64,000 nt of DNA from Wyeomyia smithii (Eukaryota; Arthropoda; Insecta; Diptera; Culicidae): contig NC_073696.1 in NCBI RefSeq assembly GCF_029784165.1, forward strand, positions 181,653,825-181,717,824, read 5' to 3'. Within the stretch, counting starts at the first letter, position 1. Each line of letters starts with the position of its first letter. The translations under genes and the position numbers were made by a program. The notes under the pieces are model-generated. The model had not been told where the DNA came from. It did no database searches and saw only the letters and a list, made by a program, of their open reading frames with translations. Shown one piece after another: positions 34,605-47,090 of the stretch.

Positions 34605-37600
34605 TTCACAAATCATTTATTTGACACGGCACAAATACAATTCAATGTTTAACGGCGCCAATTATATCGGATGACTTAAAATCTATAAGCAAATTTTTTA
34701 TCCTCGCTGCCGACTACGAGCTGAAATTAAGTCTATCTTAAAACTAGCATGTATTATTCAATCAGTGTTTTGTAGTCTGATGATCATCGAATGAATATGC
34801 AGCATGTATGGATTTGTTCAGCTAAGCCACGATGTCATGAGCTGGGACAGGGGCTTGCAATCCTCGGGCTCTGAGGGTATTGTGCGGGGTCTAGTTGCTG
34901 GTTTTGGTTCGTTGTTGTTGTTCGCTGGTGTTCAAGTGGCCATATGGTGTGTGCCGCTGAGCCAAGATATCAAGAAAGGCCTCGGATTTCCTGGCGAGTT
35001 CGTGTGGGGTTCAATTTGCTGGTTTCAAAATCGAGGTCTACGACGTGATCTTGCCGTTTTGATGAATGTGGGTGGAAAGGAATGGGACTAGACTTGGGCA
35101 TGGATGGATTTCAGGAAAATGTATATAAGGGACATGTAGGGTAGGTCGCGACTCGCCAAGACATCACGAACAGGGACAGCCGGTTCTCTACCCTCGGCCC
35201 GGAGGGAAGCTATTAATTTACACCTGGCGTCACGGTGTACAGGGCATGACCAAACAACGTGCTCTATGTCGTGATAACCCTAACCACAGGCACAGATACC
35301 ACTTTCTCCGAGCCCAATACGACGGAGGTGCGCATCAAATCTATAGTGATTGGACATAAGCCGAGACATCACGCAAATGAAATCTCGACCTACATCCAAC
35401 CCCTTGAACCACGGATTCGTCGATACCTTGGGTATAATGGAATGTAACCACCTTCCCAGTTCCCCTCTGGTCCAAGAATTCTGCCAACTGATGATCGTGT
35501 TCTGACGTACAAATGCGAAAAATTCATTAAAAGCAATTGGTCTTTCATAAATTTCACCGTTTGATGCGCCCACCTTAGCCAAAGAGTTCGCTTTCTCATT
35601 GCCCGGTATCGAGCAGTGAGAAGGGACCCACGCTAAGGTAATCTGAAACGATTTTTCGGATAAAGCACTCAGATGTTCCCGTATTTTCCCCAGGAAATAC
35701 GGAGAGTGCTTAACATCTTTCATCGATCGGAGGGCCTCAATGGAACTGAGACTGTCCGTAAAGATGAAATAATGGTCCGTGGGCATTTTTTCGATAATCC
35801 CTAGGGTATACTGAATAGCAGCTAATTCTGCGACGTAAACAGAAGCAGGATTATCGAGCTTATGGGAGACGGTTAAATTGTTATTGAAGATACCGAAGCC
35901 AGTGGACCCATCGAGAAGTGATCCGTCAGTGTAGAACATATTGTCGCAGTTGATGTTTCGATATTTATTGGAAAAAATTTTGGGGATCTGCTGCACGCGT
36001 AAATGATCCGGGATTCCACGAGTTTCTTCTATCATGGATGTATCGAAAAACACAGTAGAATCAGAAGTATTTGATAAGTTTACACGATTTGGAATATTCA
36101 AAGAAGGGTTAATATTTTGGGACATGTGATGGAAATACAATGTCATAAAACGGGTTTGAGAATTGAGTTCGATTAACCTTTCAAAATGTTCAATCACAGG
36201 ACGGTTCAAGACCTCACATTTGATAAGAATACGAGAAGACAGGCTCCAGAAGCGGTTTTTCAACGGTAGAACTCCGGCTAAGACCTCCAAACTCAACGTA
36301 TGGGTCGATTGCATGCAACCTAAGGCGATACGCAAACAACGATATTGTATTCGCTCCAGTTTGATCAAATGTGTGTTTGCTGCGGAGCGGAAGCAGAAAC
36401 ACCCGTACTCAATTACAGACAATATCGCTGTTTGGTAAAGCCTTATAAGGTCTCCTGGGTGGGCTCCCCACCATGATCCGGTTATTGTACGAAGAAAATT
36501 TACTCTTTGCTGACTTTTCTTCATCAGATACCTAACATGGCAACCCCAGGTGCCCTTAGAGTCGAACCAGATACCAAGATACTTATGCACCAAAACCTGA
36601 GAGATCGTTTTACCCATTAATTGTGGTTGGAGTTGAGCAGGCTCATGCTTCCTAGAAAAAACTACTATCTCAGTCTTCTCCGGAGAGAATTCGTTACCTA
36701 GCTGTAGAGCCCAAGCAGACAAATTGTCCAAGGTATCTTGCAATGGTCCTTGCAAATCGGCAGCTTTGGTTCCTGTAACAGAGACCACGCTGTCGTCGGC
36801 AAGTTGTCTTATCGTGCATGAATTTGCCAGACATTCGTCGATGTCATTTACATAAAAATTGTAAAGAAGGGGGCTTAAACATGAGCCCTGGGGAAGACCC
36901 ATGTTGCTAATTCGAAAAGTTGCCAATTCGCCATGCGTAAAATGCATGTGCTTTTCGGACAAGAAATTGTGCAAAAAATTGTTTAAAATTGGAGAAAATC
37001 CTTGTCGGTGGAGTTTACCCGGAAGAATGTCAAAAGAAACGGAATCAAAAGCCCCCTTAATGTCCAAGAACGCAGACGCCATTTGTTCTTTGCGAGCATA
37101 CGCCAGCTGAATATCTGTTGAAAGCAACGCAAGACAATCATTCGTCCCTTTGGCTCGGCGGAAGCCAAACTGAGTATCTGATAGAAGACCATTTAATTCG
37201 ACCCAATGGTCTAAACGACGGAGTATCATTTTTTCCATCAATTTCCGGATACAGGATAGCATTGCAATCGGCCTATAAGAGTTGTGATCAGAAGCTGGTT
37301 TCCCCGGTTTTTGGATGGCGATCACCTGCACTTGCCTCCAATCCTGCGGTACAATGTTTTGCTCCAGGAACTTATTGAACAGATTCAACAAGCGCCTCTT
37401 GGCATTGCCGGGTAGATTCTTCAACAAGTTGAATTTGATTCTATCTAACCCAGGCGCGTTATTGTTACAGGACAGGAGGGCAACTGAAAATTCTGCCATC
37501 GTAAAAGGTGATTCTATCGCGTCGTGGCCCGGAGACGTATCGCGAACAAAGTTTTGCGCAGGAACAGAGTCCGGAAATACTTTCCTGGCAAAATCAAATA

Positions 37601-38310
37601 TCCACCTACTTGAAGACTCCTCGCTTTCGTTGACCGTTACGCGATTCCGCATTCTTCGGGCTGTGTTCCAAAGAGTGCTCATTGATGTCTCCCTCGATGT
37701 CTCGTTTACGAACCGACGCCAATATCCGCGTTTCTTTGCTTTAGACAAGCCTTTAAGCTTGGTATCAAGCTCCGAATACCGTAAATAGTCGCCAGGTATA
37801 CCTCCCTTCTGGAAGGCCAAAAACGCGTCGGATCTTTGCGTGTAGACATCGGAGCACTCTTTGTCCCACCACGAAGTTGGAGGCCGCTCTTTGATCGTTA
37901 CGCCGGGATATTTGTTCGTTTGGGCTTGCAACGCGGCGTCGAGGATTAGGCCTGCGAGGAGGTTGTATTCTTCAAGTGGTGGATGATGTTGAATCGACTC
38001 GACCGCTTTTGAAATCATTTCCTCGTATAACTTCCAATCGACATTCCGTGTGAGGTCATACGGAATGTCAATTGGTCGCATGCGAGTTGAACCGTTAGTA
38101 ATTGAAATAAGAATAGGCAAATGGTCGCTACCGTGAGGATCGAGGATTACCTTCCATGTGCAATCCAACCGTAGCGACGTCGAACATAAGGATAGATCCA
38201 AAGCGCTTGGACGCGCTGGAGGTTTCGGGATACGTGTCATTTCACCGTTGTTCAAAATAGTCATGTCGAAGTCATCGCAAAGGTTATAGATTAAAGAGGA
38301 GCGGTTATTA
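34605..38310 (-). mobile_element. I-like retrotransposon B, 5'-truncated
   Basis: Closely related to copy C through its 3' UTR and ORF2. It starts inside ORF2, after the first part of the endonuclease, as expected from incomplete reverse transcription. It interrupts the TA-MITE, with an 11-bp duplication differing at one base: GAAAATTTGAT (34594-34604) and GAAATTTTGAT (38311-38321). Confidence 0.92.
35280..38310 (-). pseudogene. I-like B ORF2 (RT and RNase H), 5'-truncated
   Basis: About 1010 codons stay open. Visible in order: endonuclease end SDHLPILISI, reverse transcriptase SYRPIAMLSCIRKLMEKMIL, AFLDIKGAFDSVS, GLPQGSCLSPLLYNFYVNDI and the catalytic QLADDSVVSV, then RNase H with FYTDGSLLDG, VAELAAIQ and FTDSLSS, and IPGNEKA. 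A TAG stop at 35280-35282 replaces a Glu codon next to the C-terminal CACG motif. The lack of the endonuclease N-terminus and ORF1 prevents autonomous activity. Confidence 0.92.
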
Positions 38311-38492
38311 GAAATTTTGATATTTTTAAGATATTTTTCAATATATTGCATTGTTGAACGGTGTATATTAAAATAGACACTTAGCTTTTAACAATGGTAT
38401 AATAGAGTAGGTATTTATGTTGAAAAATTGTGTTTGTTTTCAATGAACTGTGCGAACACTTCCCAAAGCTGGCCAAAATACCCCCGTTACCC
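38311..38492. mobile_element. TA-MITE copy 2, right part
   Basis: Matches 4410-4582 of copy 1 and ends with the inverted terminus CCCCCGTTACCC at 38492, followed by TA. It begins with the duplicated target of I-like B. Confidence 0.85.
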
Positions 38493-38495
38493 TAC

Positions 38496-39720
38496 TACAG
38501 GGCGTATTCTGCTGGCACATTGGTGCGGACTCCACTGATACAGCTGTCGAACTTTTTGCTAAATTTTTCAAAAACGTATTTTAGAACACCCCACCCACCC
38601 GTTGTCCACCCGTTGCGTTGGACGAACGTTGCGAATGGTTGGATAGCATAGCTCACTAAAAACGTCAATTTCATGTTTCTGTTGATGAGGTTCAAAGTAT
38701 GCTATGGTCAATAGATACTTCTAAAGGTCCCGGTCCTGATAATCTACCGCCAGCTTTTGTTAGGCAGTTTGCTACTAGCCTTGCCTTACCCGTATCGATT
38801 TTGTTCAATCGTTCGCTAGGTAGCGGTTTGTTTTCAACAGTGTGAATAGTTGCGTCCATAACTTCAATACATAAAACCGGAGACAATGTTGAAAATTACC
38901 GTGGTTTTCCAATACTTAGCTGGCTTCCAAAATTGCTCGAAAAAATTGTTTACGACGTTACGTATCGTTCTATTCATCCTATGATATCTGAACATCGACA
39001 TAGTTTCGTTAGAAAGCGTTCTACAGTAACAAATTCAAAAGTATTTATTGACTCGCTAATGAATGGTTCTGAAGAACGATGACACAAGTTGATGCAATTT
39101 ATGTGGATTTCAGAAAAGCATTTGATAAAGTACCACAGGCGTTCGCATTCGATAAGATGAGGTGTCTGGGATTCCCTAACTGGATGACCAAGTGGATACT
39201 GCCCTAGTTAATCGCTTAGCCTTCGTTTCAATCAGTGATACTAAGTCGTCCAGCTTCAAACAACTTTCAGGTGTACCTCAAGGCAGCCATTTGGGACCTT
39301 TAATTTCTATTTTGTTCCTCAACCGATCGGTGTACCCGTCTACGTTCCTCAAAACTCATGTTCGCGGTTGACTTAAAAATATGCGGAGTAATTAAATCCA
39401 GACTCGACTGTTGTACCCTACAGGGGATATTGACGCACTTATACGCTGGAGCACATTGAACGGCATGCAAGTTAATGCCATGGAATGCTGCGCCATTACC
39501 TTCAGCTGCTTACGTAATCATTTGCATTTAGGGTATACAATAGGTCCCAGCAGTCTTCCTCGAATAAATGAAATAAAAGATCTTGGTGTCATCTGGGTGT
39601 TGACTCTAAGGTCAGATTCAACGAAAATATCTCCATGATTACTGCTAAGGCGTTCGCCACCTTAGATTCCTTGACAAGAAATACTGACTTCCTCTAAACA
39701 AAATATAAGTCCCTCTTATC
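38496..39720 (+). pseudogene. Jockey-like element J4: reverse transcriptase
   Basis: Continues 33256-33900 after the nested insertions. In changing frames: SIDTSKGPGPDNLPPAFVRQ, KTGDNVENYRGFPILSWLPK, HSFVRKRSTVTNS, a KAFDKVP-like segment, SGVPQGSHLGPL (about 39270), then FAVDLKICGVIKSRLDCCTL where the catalytic FADD has become FAVD, and INEIKDLGVI (about 39570). Many frameshifts. Not functional. Confidence 0.8.
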
Positions 39721-39724
39721 AATA

Positions 39725-40857
39725 AAACTGGCCAGAAGGACGAATGACGAAACTTCTCCAGGGAACTATAATTGGTGATATTTGGCAGGAGGAACGAGGC
39801 TCGGTATAGGTGAACAGTTAGCATTACACACAAGCACTGATAAAAAATAATAATAAGCATGCCACTTCTTAATAGCGGTATTGCTAATAACTGAATTGCG
39901 GGGTACAGCAGACACCCGGGGATATCTCACAATAGATCAACAATTCTGGTCGCAGTGAGGAAGTCTATACAGGGAAAAAAATGGATGCCATATCACGCCG
40001 CGCAGGTAAACAGAATCGAAGCTATAGGCTTTTTGTGTTTCGTTTATTCAATGAGCAAGCCGACTGCAGCTCTCTGTTAAGTTCTGTTAAGTTGCAGGTA
40101 TAACCGTTCCTCGGAGGCAGCTACGAAATTACACCCTACTGTGACATCAATCGTACAAACTACGCTTATAACGTACCATGGAATATGCACTATCGAGTTT
40201 TCAACGAAGTTTACCACGTGTTTGATTTCACCATTAGTAAAAGTACTTGCAGACGAAGAATTCAACACCTAGACTAAGTAAATATCTGTACAACTTCATG
40301 TTGAAGATTGACCAATAAATTGAATTGGTACAATGACGAGAGTAAGTGCTTGAGTAACTGAGGTTGATATTACAAAATGGTTCCAATAAGTTTTTACGTG
40401 GGAAATAGTTTAGAAAGAATGTTAATAATGTTTCAAAAAATTATCTGGAACATCATTATTCATAAAGCAAAAAAACGAGCATGTGTCACAAAACACCTTG
40501 AAAACTATTCCAACCATAACTAATCTATAAAGCGACTGCTTCGTTCTGTATCACAACCGCTTTCGAAGTAGATGTGGTGCTTGCCTCAAGTACCCGTGAC
40601 ATGATCCACCGTCCGAAATAGGCATTATCTCGTCTTACAGCACTTTCTTAATGGCCCGAGCCTCTTATCTCACTTCCTGAAGTTCTGTACGCAGGATGCC
40701 TACGCGTGTTGGTACACGACCATTAACATTTATTCCAAATGTTGAATCTCTAATCATCGTTAGCCTGCATGCACCAATTATTCTGTCTCTGTGGTTTTCT
40801 GCATTGCTAGTGCCACATAATTTTAAACATGCTACCGACTTGGATTGCAACGAAGCT
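39725..40857. other. No gene recognised
   Basis: Contains no ORF with recognisable homology and no clear inverted-end element. Confidence 0.45.
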
Positions 40858-41415
40858 CACGGTGCTCCCACAGACCGTTCATAAAAAATGCACCAAAGAA
40901 TCTGAGTACACCATTCGATTCGTTATGGCGTCCAGAATCTCTGGTCAAAATTTCAAAATCATCGTACGGTACATTTTCGAGTAATGCCCTTTTGAAGGTC
41001 GTAAGGTACAAAAAATTTATATAAAAACGACGAAATATTTGTTGTAGAGCACGTTTTTCTACCACCATTTTATGAAATAACTTCCAAAATAGTTTCTACA
41101 CAATCCAAAAATTATATTTCAAGACATTAGCATTTTGGCGTTTTTGGTTTTTCGATTAATCCACCTAACAGTTAAATAAAAAAAATATTTTTTCTAAGTT
41201 TTAATATACCAGATTGCTTTTTCCAGCGAAGTTGTGGAAAAATTCAAAAGAAAAACATTTGCTGAACACTGCGATGTCCTATCTGTACGTTGGACACGAC
41301 AAAATAGAGTGTTTTTGTGGAGCACTCCTTCTTAAAATCAGTTTTTTGTCTTGAATGGTCAAAACAATGCAAAATGTTCTAAGATTTTATTCATTCAACT
41401 TAGCTTTCCTTAATA
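40858..41415. mobile_element. Foldback element copy 2, truncated
   Basis: Starts with the family terminus CACGGTGCTCCCACAGACCG and follows the left arm of copy 1 with deletions to about 41415, where a short right-arm stretch (AATGCAAAATGTTCTAAGA) appears. The right end is absent. Confidence 0.8.
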
Positions 41416-41703
41416 CTTTGTTAAATTGTAAAAGACAAAAAATTAAACCAATTCGTAAAGTAAACGTTTCTAGCGAGATGAAGCGTTTTAGGAATTCACT
41501 CTGGGGCACACGCTATTGCATGCCGCTCCTAATTACATAGATAGCAGCTTATTTTCTACATTCTCGACAGGATGCATTACCAATTAACTTTAATGTGTGA
41601 ACCATTATTTCAGAATTAAAAACTCAAACTCGGGGATTGTAGGTGCATACTTCTAATGCCAAAGCTCTTCAGTTTATATATAAACATTAAGATTAAACCT
41701 TCC

Positions 41704-41876
41704 TGTCGGTCTCGAGGTACGATGCTGGCCTGACAAAGCCAGTCGTCGTAGGTTCGAGTATCGGCTCGGGGAGACTGTTAGTGTCAGTAGGATCGTAGCA
41801 CTAGCTCCGCAATTGTCCTGTACATTGAACAGTTGGCTGCGAAGTTCCGTATCGGAACGTATCACCAAGGCCTAGC
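41704..41876 (+). repeat. tRNA-derived SINE (Aedes type)
   Basis: The head has GGTACGATGCTGGCC and the B box GGTTCGAGTAT (41751-41761). The body CTGTTAGTGTCAGTAGGATC and the end CGGAACGTATCACCAAGGCC match the abundant mosquito SINE I know from Aedes sequences. Transcribed by RNA polymerase III when intact and moved by a LINE partner. Confidence 0.75.
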
Positions 41877-41879
41877 TCA

Positions 41880-44800
41880 ATTTAATAGTTTCATCAACTC
41901 TCATATGTTCACAGCCAAACTGCCTGCTTCTATCGTATCAATTATCCTTTCACACCTTATCCAACCCAAGTTTTGAATTTGCACTACAATAGTAAGTTTG
42001 CTATTCTGAACAATTGCGAAAAACTTTTAGTTCACTTCCGGCAATCAAATTCTCCTATTATTAGAAACGAAGCATATTTTGCTTTGCATGCGAAAAATAG
42101 GCTCGGACCAGTTTTCATTTTCAAACTTGTCATCTACATTTCATGCGCTTCTAAATTTAATTCTCCTCTGGGTCTTCGGTAGCGTGCGTGTAAAGTCACC
42201 AGCGGAGCTTCAATCGAAACTATGTATTTAGTGAAATGTTCGGATTTCGCACGAAAAAGTTATATTATATCCAAAATGGAGATATAATGAATTGTAAATA
42301 AGCCTGCCTAAACCGCTTGGTTGGCATGTTCTAGTAAAAATCTATGCGATTCGCATGATACCATGCGGTCGATTTTTTATTTCCATACTCTGTGGTCCTC
42401 TCTGCGGCAGTTTAATAACATCGTTTTATCGACTTTTACACACGGTTACATTTGTCACAAGCACAAATACAAACGCTAACTTCCAACAATCGAACGCCAC
42501 TAATATTCTGAGACAAAGAGGAAGAATGCCCTGCCTGAGAATGCCGTTTGCGTGCACTTCGCGAGCCCTTGGTGCGATAAATGTTTCAAGGATATGCGTA
42601 CAATGCTTTAGTCAAAAAAATCCATTGAATAAACTAATTAGCAAAGGAGAGTGGGTGGACGTACACAAGTGTGTGTGTGACTGGGTGGTTAATAAATTTC
42701 CCTGCATACTACATACCTTTCCAGCTGAAAATGAGAACTCATTCGATGTGCCTCGTTCTGCTGCTGCTGCTGATGATTTTCTGAATGAACGAGATTTGGT
42801 GTTTTGTAACCGCATTAAACAGTAGGTTTCCACGTTTAATCCCATTATCAGTTTTATTTGTCTCGCATCCCGCATTCAACACATCTCATATTGCAGGTGA
42901 CACTCACTTCGGAGGAGCGGCACAACTGCTGACTGACTAAAGCTCCTCCTTCTTTTCAGCCACTGCGGTCAAATTTCCAAGGACCGTCGCAATTTTCTTA
43001 CCCTTCAACTAATTCGTTTTAAAAACCTCATTTTTTCACTGGGCGATTGAACAGCGTAGAGAATTGAAGGAACTTATATTTTTTTCACTTGAATCACACC
43101 TCAATACCCCCAGTAACCCTTTAGATTTTCACACTTTATGATTTTGATTGCGTATGAGGTGAGGGACACATTCTGGTATGAAAAACCTATCAATAATTAC
43201 TCCTTTTTTAACAAAAACTATATATAATCGACGATAACAACAGAACAACTAGAACCGAATAACTATTTGATCAAACTTTTTTTGCATTTCAAACTTTTTT
43301 TTCGAATCGACCAACTAAACAGGAGAATAACCGTTTCTCGCTTCTATCTCAACTAATACTGCTGTGCCCTGAACGAAAGCTGCACGATCGTAAGTGGAAA
43401 ATCGGAACCATTCATTCGGGGAAGAGAAGACAGGCGCAGTACGGGCGGTTAGAACTTCACGAGCTTACACGGAGACAGGGTGTTTCCCCACATGTCAATT
43501 CCAAAGTAATGACAGCTGCGGTTGCCGAGTCCTGCTAGAAAATGCCTTTGACAGTTGAAAACACTAACTCTCACGGTGGTAGTTGCGTTTGTCGGTTTGT
43601 ATTCCTTTTGAAACGAAAAAAATAGGTGAAGGAATGCTCGCATGTACCCTTTTATGCCCCTTTTTTGTGGGAGGCCATATATTGTGTATGTTTTGTGTTT
43701 TGCTTAAAGTAATCGTTGTCAAATGTATACCGTATCATTTTTGGCTTATTCATGACGAATGCCGAATAAACCCATCTTGCTTTAATCAACTGTCGACTGC
43801 TAACCCAAACCAACAAACCAAGACAATTGTTAATTTTTGCAAAAAAATGCGCCGTGTGGAAGGAACGATGCGTCTACACGGAAGGCAGTCAAGTGCGCAG
43901 TAGAAGGCGTTAGGCAGCCGTCTTCGCTAGAAGGCGAAAATGGAAGGTTCTGGCTAGAAGGCGTCTAAACGGAAGGCTTGATCACGCCCTCTAATTTGTA
44001 TGGAGCAGGTATCATTACGCCGTGTGCGTATTTGGGCCTTTAGGCTTAAAAGAAAAGACACTTTTGATTTAAAATCGATCGTCAACAGAGTACCCCAAGG
44101 CGCCTCACTGAGTTTCACTGTTTCTTCAAATTTGGAATATCCTTGAAACTCTGAAAATGATCTGTCCCTTATTTTTTCGTATAACTCGTAATTTATATGT
44201 AAAACACATAAAAGATTCCTGGTTTAATGATGTTCACATTTTGTGCAAGAGTAAACCGTATAAAAACATAAATGATAGGGAATCAAATAAAAATAAAAAT
44301 AAAAACTAATTGTGATGGCGTTTAGGTCACTTTTTCGTCACCTAGAAATTGTTTAAATATGCGTTTAAAGCCTTTTAACTCGAAATGAACAATATTCGAG
44401 GAAAATTATCATTTCATGCTTCTGTACAAAAAAATGGCATTTGAGACATTTTTTCGATTACGCATTTGACATTTGTCAATTTCACAAATAGTAGCTCTCA
44501 TAGGTACTGAAAATTTTTCATGTGACATCAATTGAAAAAATTACTAGAATGGTTTTTGTCCCGCATTCCCATACATTCAACGCACTTTGTGAGGTGGACA
44601 ATTAGTATTCCTAGTTTACAATCCGTGCACCCACGCACCGTTCTTTCTAAATGGTCTTTAATCAATATGTCTGAATTTATTGTCTAACTGTCAGAACGTA
44701 CTCCTTTGTGGCAACTAGAAATACTCAGAGGGAGAGATAAGCGATAGAAACGCCAATTTGGCAACTAGGTTTCACATATTTGTGAAAAAAAAACTAGGTT

Positions 44801-45137
44801 TCACATGTCAGAAGTGCTAGATCTCTTCGCAAAGTGCAATGATGACTAACTAGTTTCATTCGATTCGTATTGGCAAAAGTTCAAGCTTTAATCATCCAAT
44901 GTGTCCTTTCAGAACGCACAATGATTGCTCTGCTTTCGCACAAAAAATGCGTGAAATGCATAACGCATCAGTTGTACAATTAATACATGGACAGAGATCG
45001 GAATCAAAATATGTATCATACACACAAAATTGTGATGTTTCGGTTAACTTCGGCTTCGGGCTAACGATCCGTTTTGGGCGTTCAAAAAACCGCTGCTTAC
45101 TTTCGCGAGCCGGTGCGTATCAAAGGCTAGTGCCTCC
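41880..45137. other. No gene recognised; possible eag 5' UTR exon
   Basis: AT-rich on the left. A more balanced-composition patch at 42900-43600 contains splice-like sites on the minus strand (see findings). 43880-43970 has scattered AGAAGGCG repeats. No coding homology. Confidence 0.4.
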
Positions 45138-45145
45138 CTAATCAC

Positions 45146-45749
45146 TAGGGACAGTGGTAAATCGCGATTTCGTGGAAGCCGCGAATTCCGCGAAATCCAG
45201 CATCGGCCGCGAAATTTACAAAAAATTCGCGAAATGCCGCGAAAGTAATGATAAACAGCAACAATTGATGTCCATCATGAAACATACCAATTTGAAACCT
45301 GCGAAATTCATGGTAACCAGCAATACACACAAAGCTGAAGATTATTGGGCATCTCGATGACAACGGGAAGCCTTTTCCTACGTAACCAAGGAGATGAAAC
45401 AGTATTACTGCTCTCTTACAATGCGAATTTGTCAGCCTGGGTTGAATTGTCTTCGGACGGTTCGCTTACGGTTGTGACCTGCATGACAGAATTCCAAAGT
45501 GTGCAGTCGAATCGGAGTTGCAAGATGAACAAAGTACAAACAAGCCTTTTCAAAAATTCCATGGATCGTACGTTTTAATGACCGTATAATAAATTAAATA
45601 AAACATTTGTTTCTTGTTTCTACCAGAAAATCACCTCTGTGTATCCGCTGAAGGAAAAGGTTACCGCGAAATTACCGTGAATTTTGAATATTTTCTATTT
45701 TGTCTCCCGCGAATTTCCAATTTTTTGCCGCGAATTACCACTGTCTCTA
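45146..45749. mobile_element. hAT-like non-autonomous element, 604 bp
   Basis: The ends TAGGGACAGTGGTAA and the reverse of TAGAGACAGTGGTAA are inverted repeats, flanked by an exact 8-bp duplication CTAATCAC (45138-45145, 45750-45757). Just inside both ends, the motif CCGCGAA recurs several times in both orientations, as expected of transposase-binding subterminal repeats. No transposase is encoded. Confidence 0.9.
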
Positions 45750-45972
45750 CTAATCACTGTCAGCAAACGCAACAGCCAATAGCGAGCCTTGTTGCAACAG
45801 GATTTACTGACGTTGGTGCCAGTAACGTGGAGCCGAATGCATATGAATAAAACCAGAGTCGTAGGTAAATTTAAATTGTTTCTAACAAACCCAATGTCTT
45901 ATTGTTTGTTGTTGATTCGATGATGTTTTTAAATGACCGGATTCATGAAAGGGAAACAATCACGTAATATTA

Positions 45973-46430
45973 ATTCAAAGTTTATTTCGTCAATCATAGT
46001 AGACTACATCTTAAAACCTATTGCTAACATCACAAATATAGTTATGTAATTCTAGTGTTTAATATTTTTCTACGAGCATTTCGTGACATCGTTAAATCAA
46101 TAACTTCATAATATTTATTGAAAAGACTCATCATACTATTAATTGGCCCGGCCATGACATATTGTGTTCTATGAGAATTTAATACAAAAATTTTTGAGCG
46201 AGCGTGTAGGAGCATAAAAGTTGAGTTTTCCAAGCAAATTTTCCGAACTTATGCGTTGTGAAACTAAGTCGTTGACAAGAGTTACCGAAGCAATTTCTCT
46301 TCTTTTTTCAAGCGTTTCTATATTAATAAGCATGCAACGCAATTCATAACAAGGGAGAGGGAATAAATTCCAACCTAGTTTTCTTAGTGCATATAACAAA
46401 AACTGTTTTTGTGCGCATTCGATTCTATTG
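45973..46430 (-). pseudogene. Jockey-like retrotransposon 3' end
   Basis: The minus strand reads LRKLGWNLFPLPCYELRCML, related to the fragment at 31270, then a broken C-terminus. The 3' end near 45973 shares the TTTCGTCAA..AGTAGACTACA block with 25370-25400. Confidence 0.7.
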
Positions 46431-46489
46431 GAGTGGACGTCTTGATAAGGCGACCAAACAACACTACATTATACTAAAATAGCGACAAG

Positions 46490-46745
46490 AAGCTCCAAAG
46501 GATGCTGAAGAGAAAGACCGAGGGAAAAGCGGCTACATCGCGCTTGGCCAGGAGGTCGATGCAACCGGCCAAACAGTGAAAAAGTACCTGGCGAACATGG
46601 ACATACATGTCAGGAAGCAGCAGTCCCGTCCACTATTCTCGGAGCTGCAGGTAATAATGCAGCGGTAGCGCCTGAATAGGATTGTCAAGTCGATTTTCCT
46701 GGCAAATCACGACGACACCTGTCTCACCCTGTGCCTGTGCGGCCG
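46490..46745 (+). pseudogene. Tc1/mariner-type transposase N-terminal remnant
   Basis: In one frame: GYIALGQEVDATGQTVKKYL followed by ANMDIHVRKQQSRPLF, then a stop and RIVKSIFLANHDD. This resembles the helix-turn-helix and linker of Tc1/mariner-superfamily transposases. The catalytic core is missing. Family placement is uncertain. Confidence 0.45.
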
Positions 46746-46799
46746 CCTCCCAGATGGTCCTAAAGCTGCAACGTGTGTGGCGGGTCAACCACCAACACG

Positions 46800-47055
46800 C
46801 CAATGGTAGCTAACTAACAGTCTCCAGGTAGTTTACTAGGAGGTTATAAGAGTAAAGAGGATGCATCACGCACAAAAGCCACTCCCCGACGTAATACTTA
46901 ACCGTCGTTCCGGGCAGACCAGGACTGGAGACTGGAGAGGTTTTAGTGGGTCTTGACAGGGATCAGTAGGTGTCTCTCCCCTAGTCTCATACCCACACCC
47001 TGAGTTCTCTTCTCAGGTGTTTGTTCGCAGATTTTCCCGCCACCTTAAAAAAAAA
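46800..47055 (+). mobile_element. Probable non-LTR 3' UTR with A tail
   Basis: A GC-richer stretch with GTTTTAGTGGGTCTTGACAG and CTTCTCAGGTGTTTGTTCGC ends in an A run (47047-47055). It has the look of a retrotransposon 3' UTR. I cannot name the family with confidence. Confidence 0.35.
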
Positions 47056-47090
47056 CACAGGAGGGTTGTGTGCAAAGCCACGACCGCAAG
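47056..47090. repeat. Short repeat after A-run (copy 2)
   Basis: Second copy of the block at 13291-13326, again directly after an A run. Confidence 0.5.

Noticed and set aside
37315..37788. 157-codon plus-strand ORF (similar one at 59034-59507)
   Set aside because: Both are antisense shadows of the I-like ORF2 in copies B and C; their similarity comes from the shared retrotransposon.
42355..42825. 156-codon ORF as a host gene
   Set aside because: No recognisable motif, no splice context, low-complexity alanine stretch from a GCT repeat.
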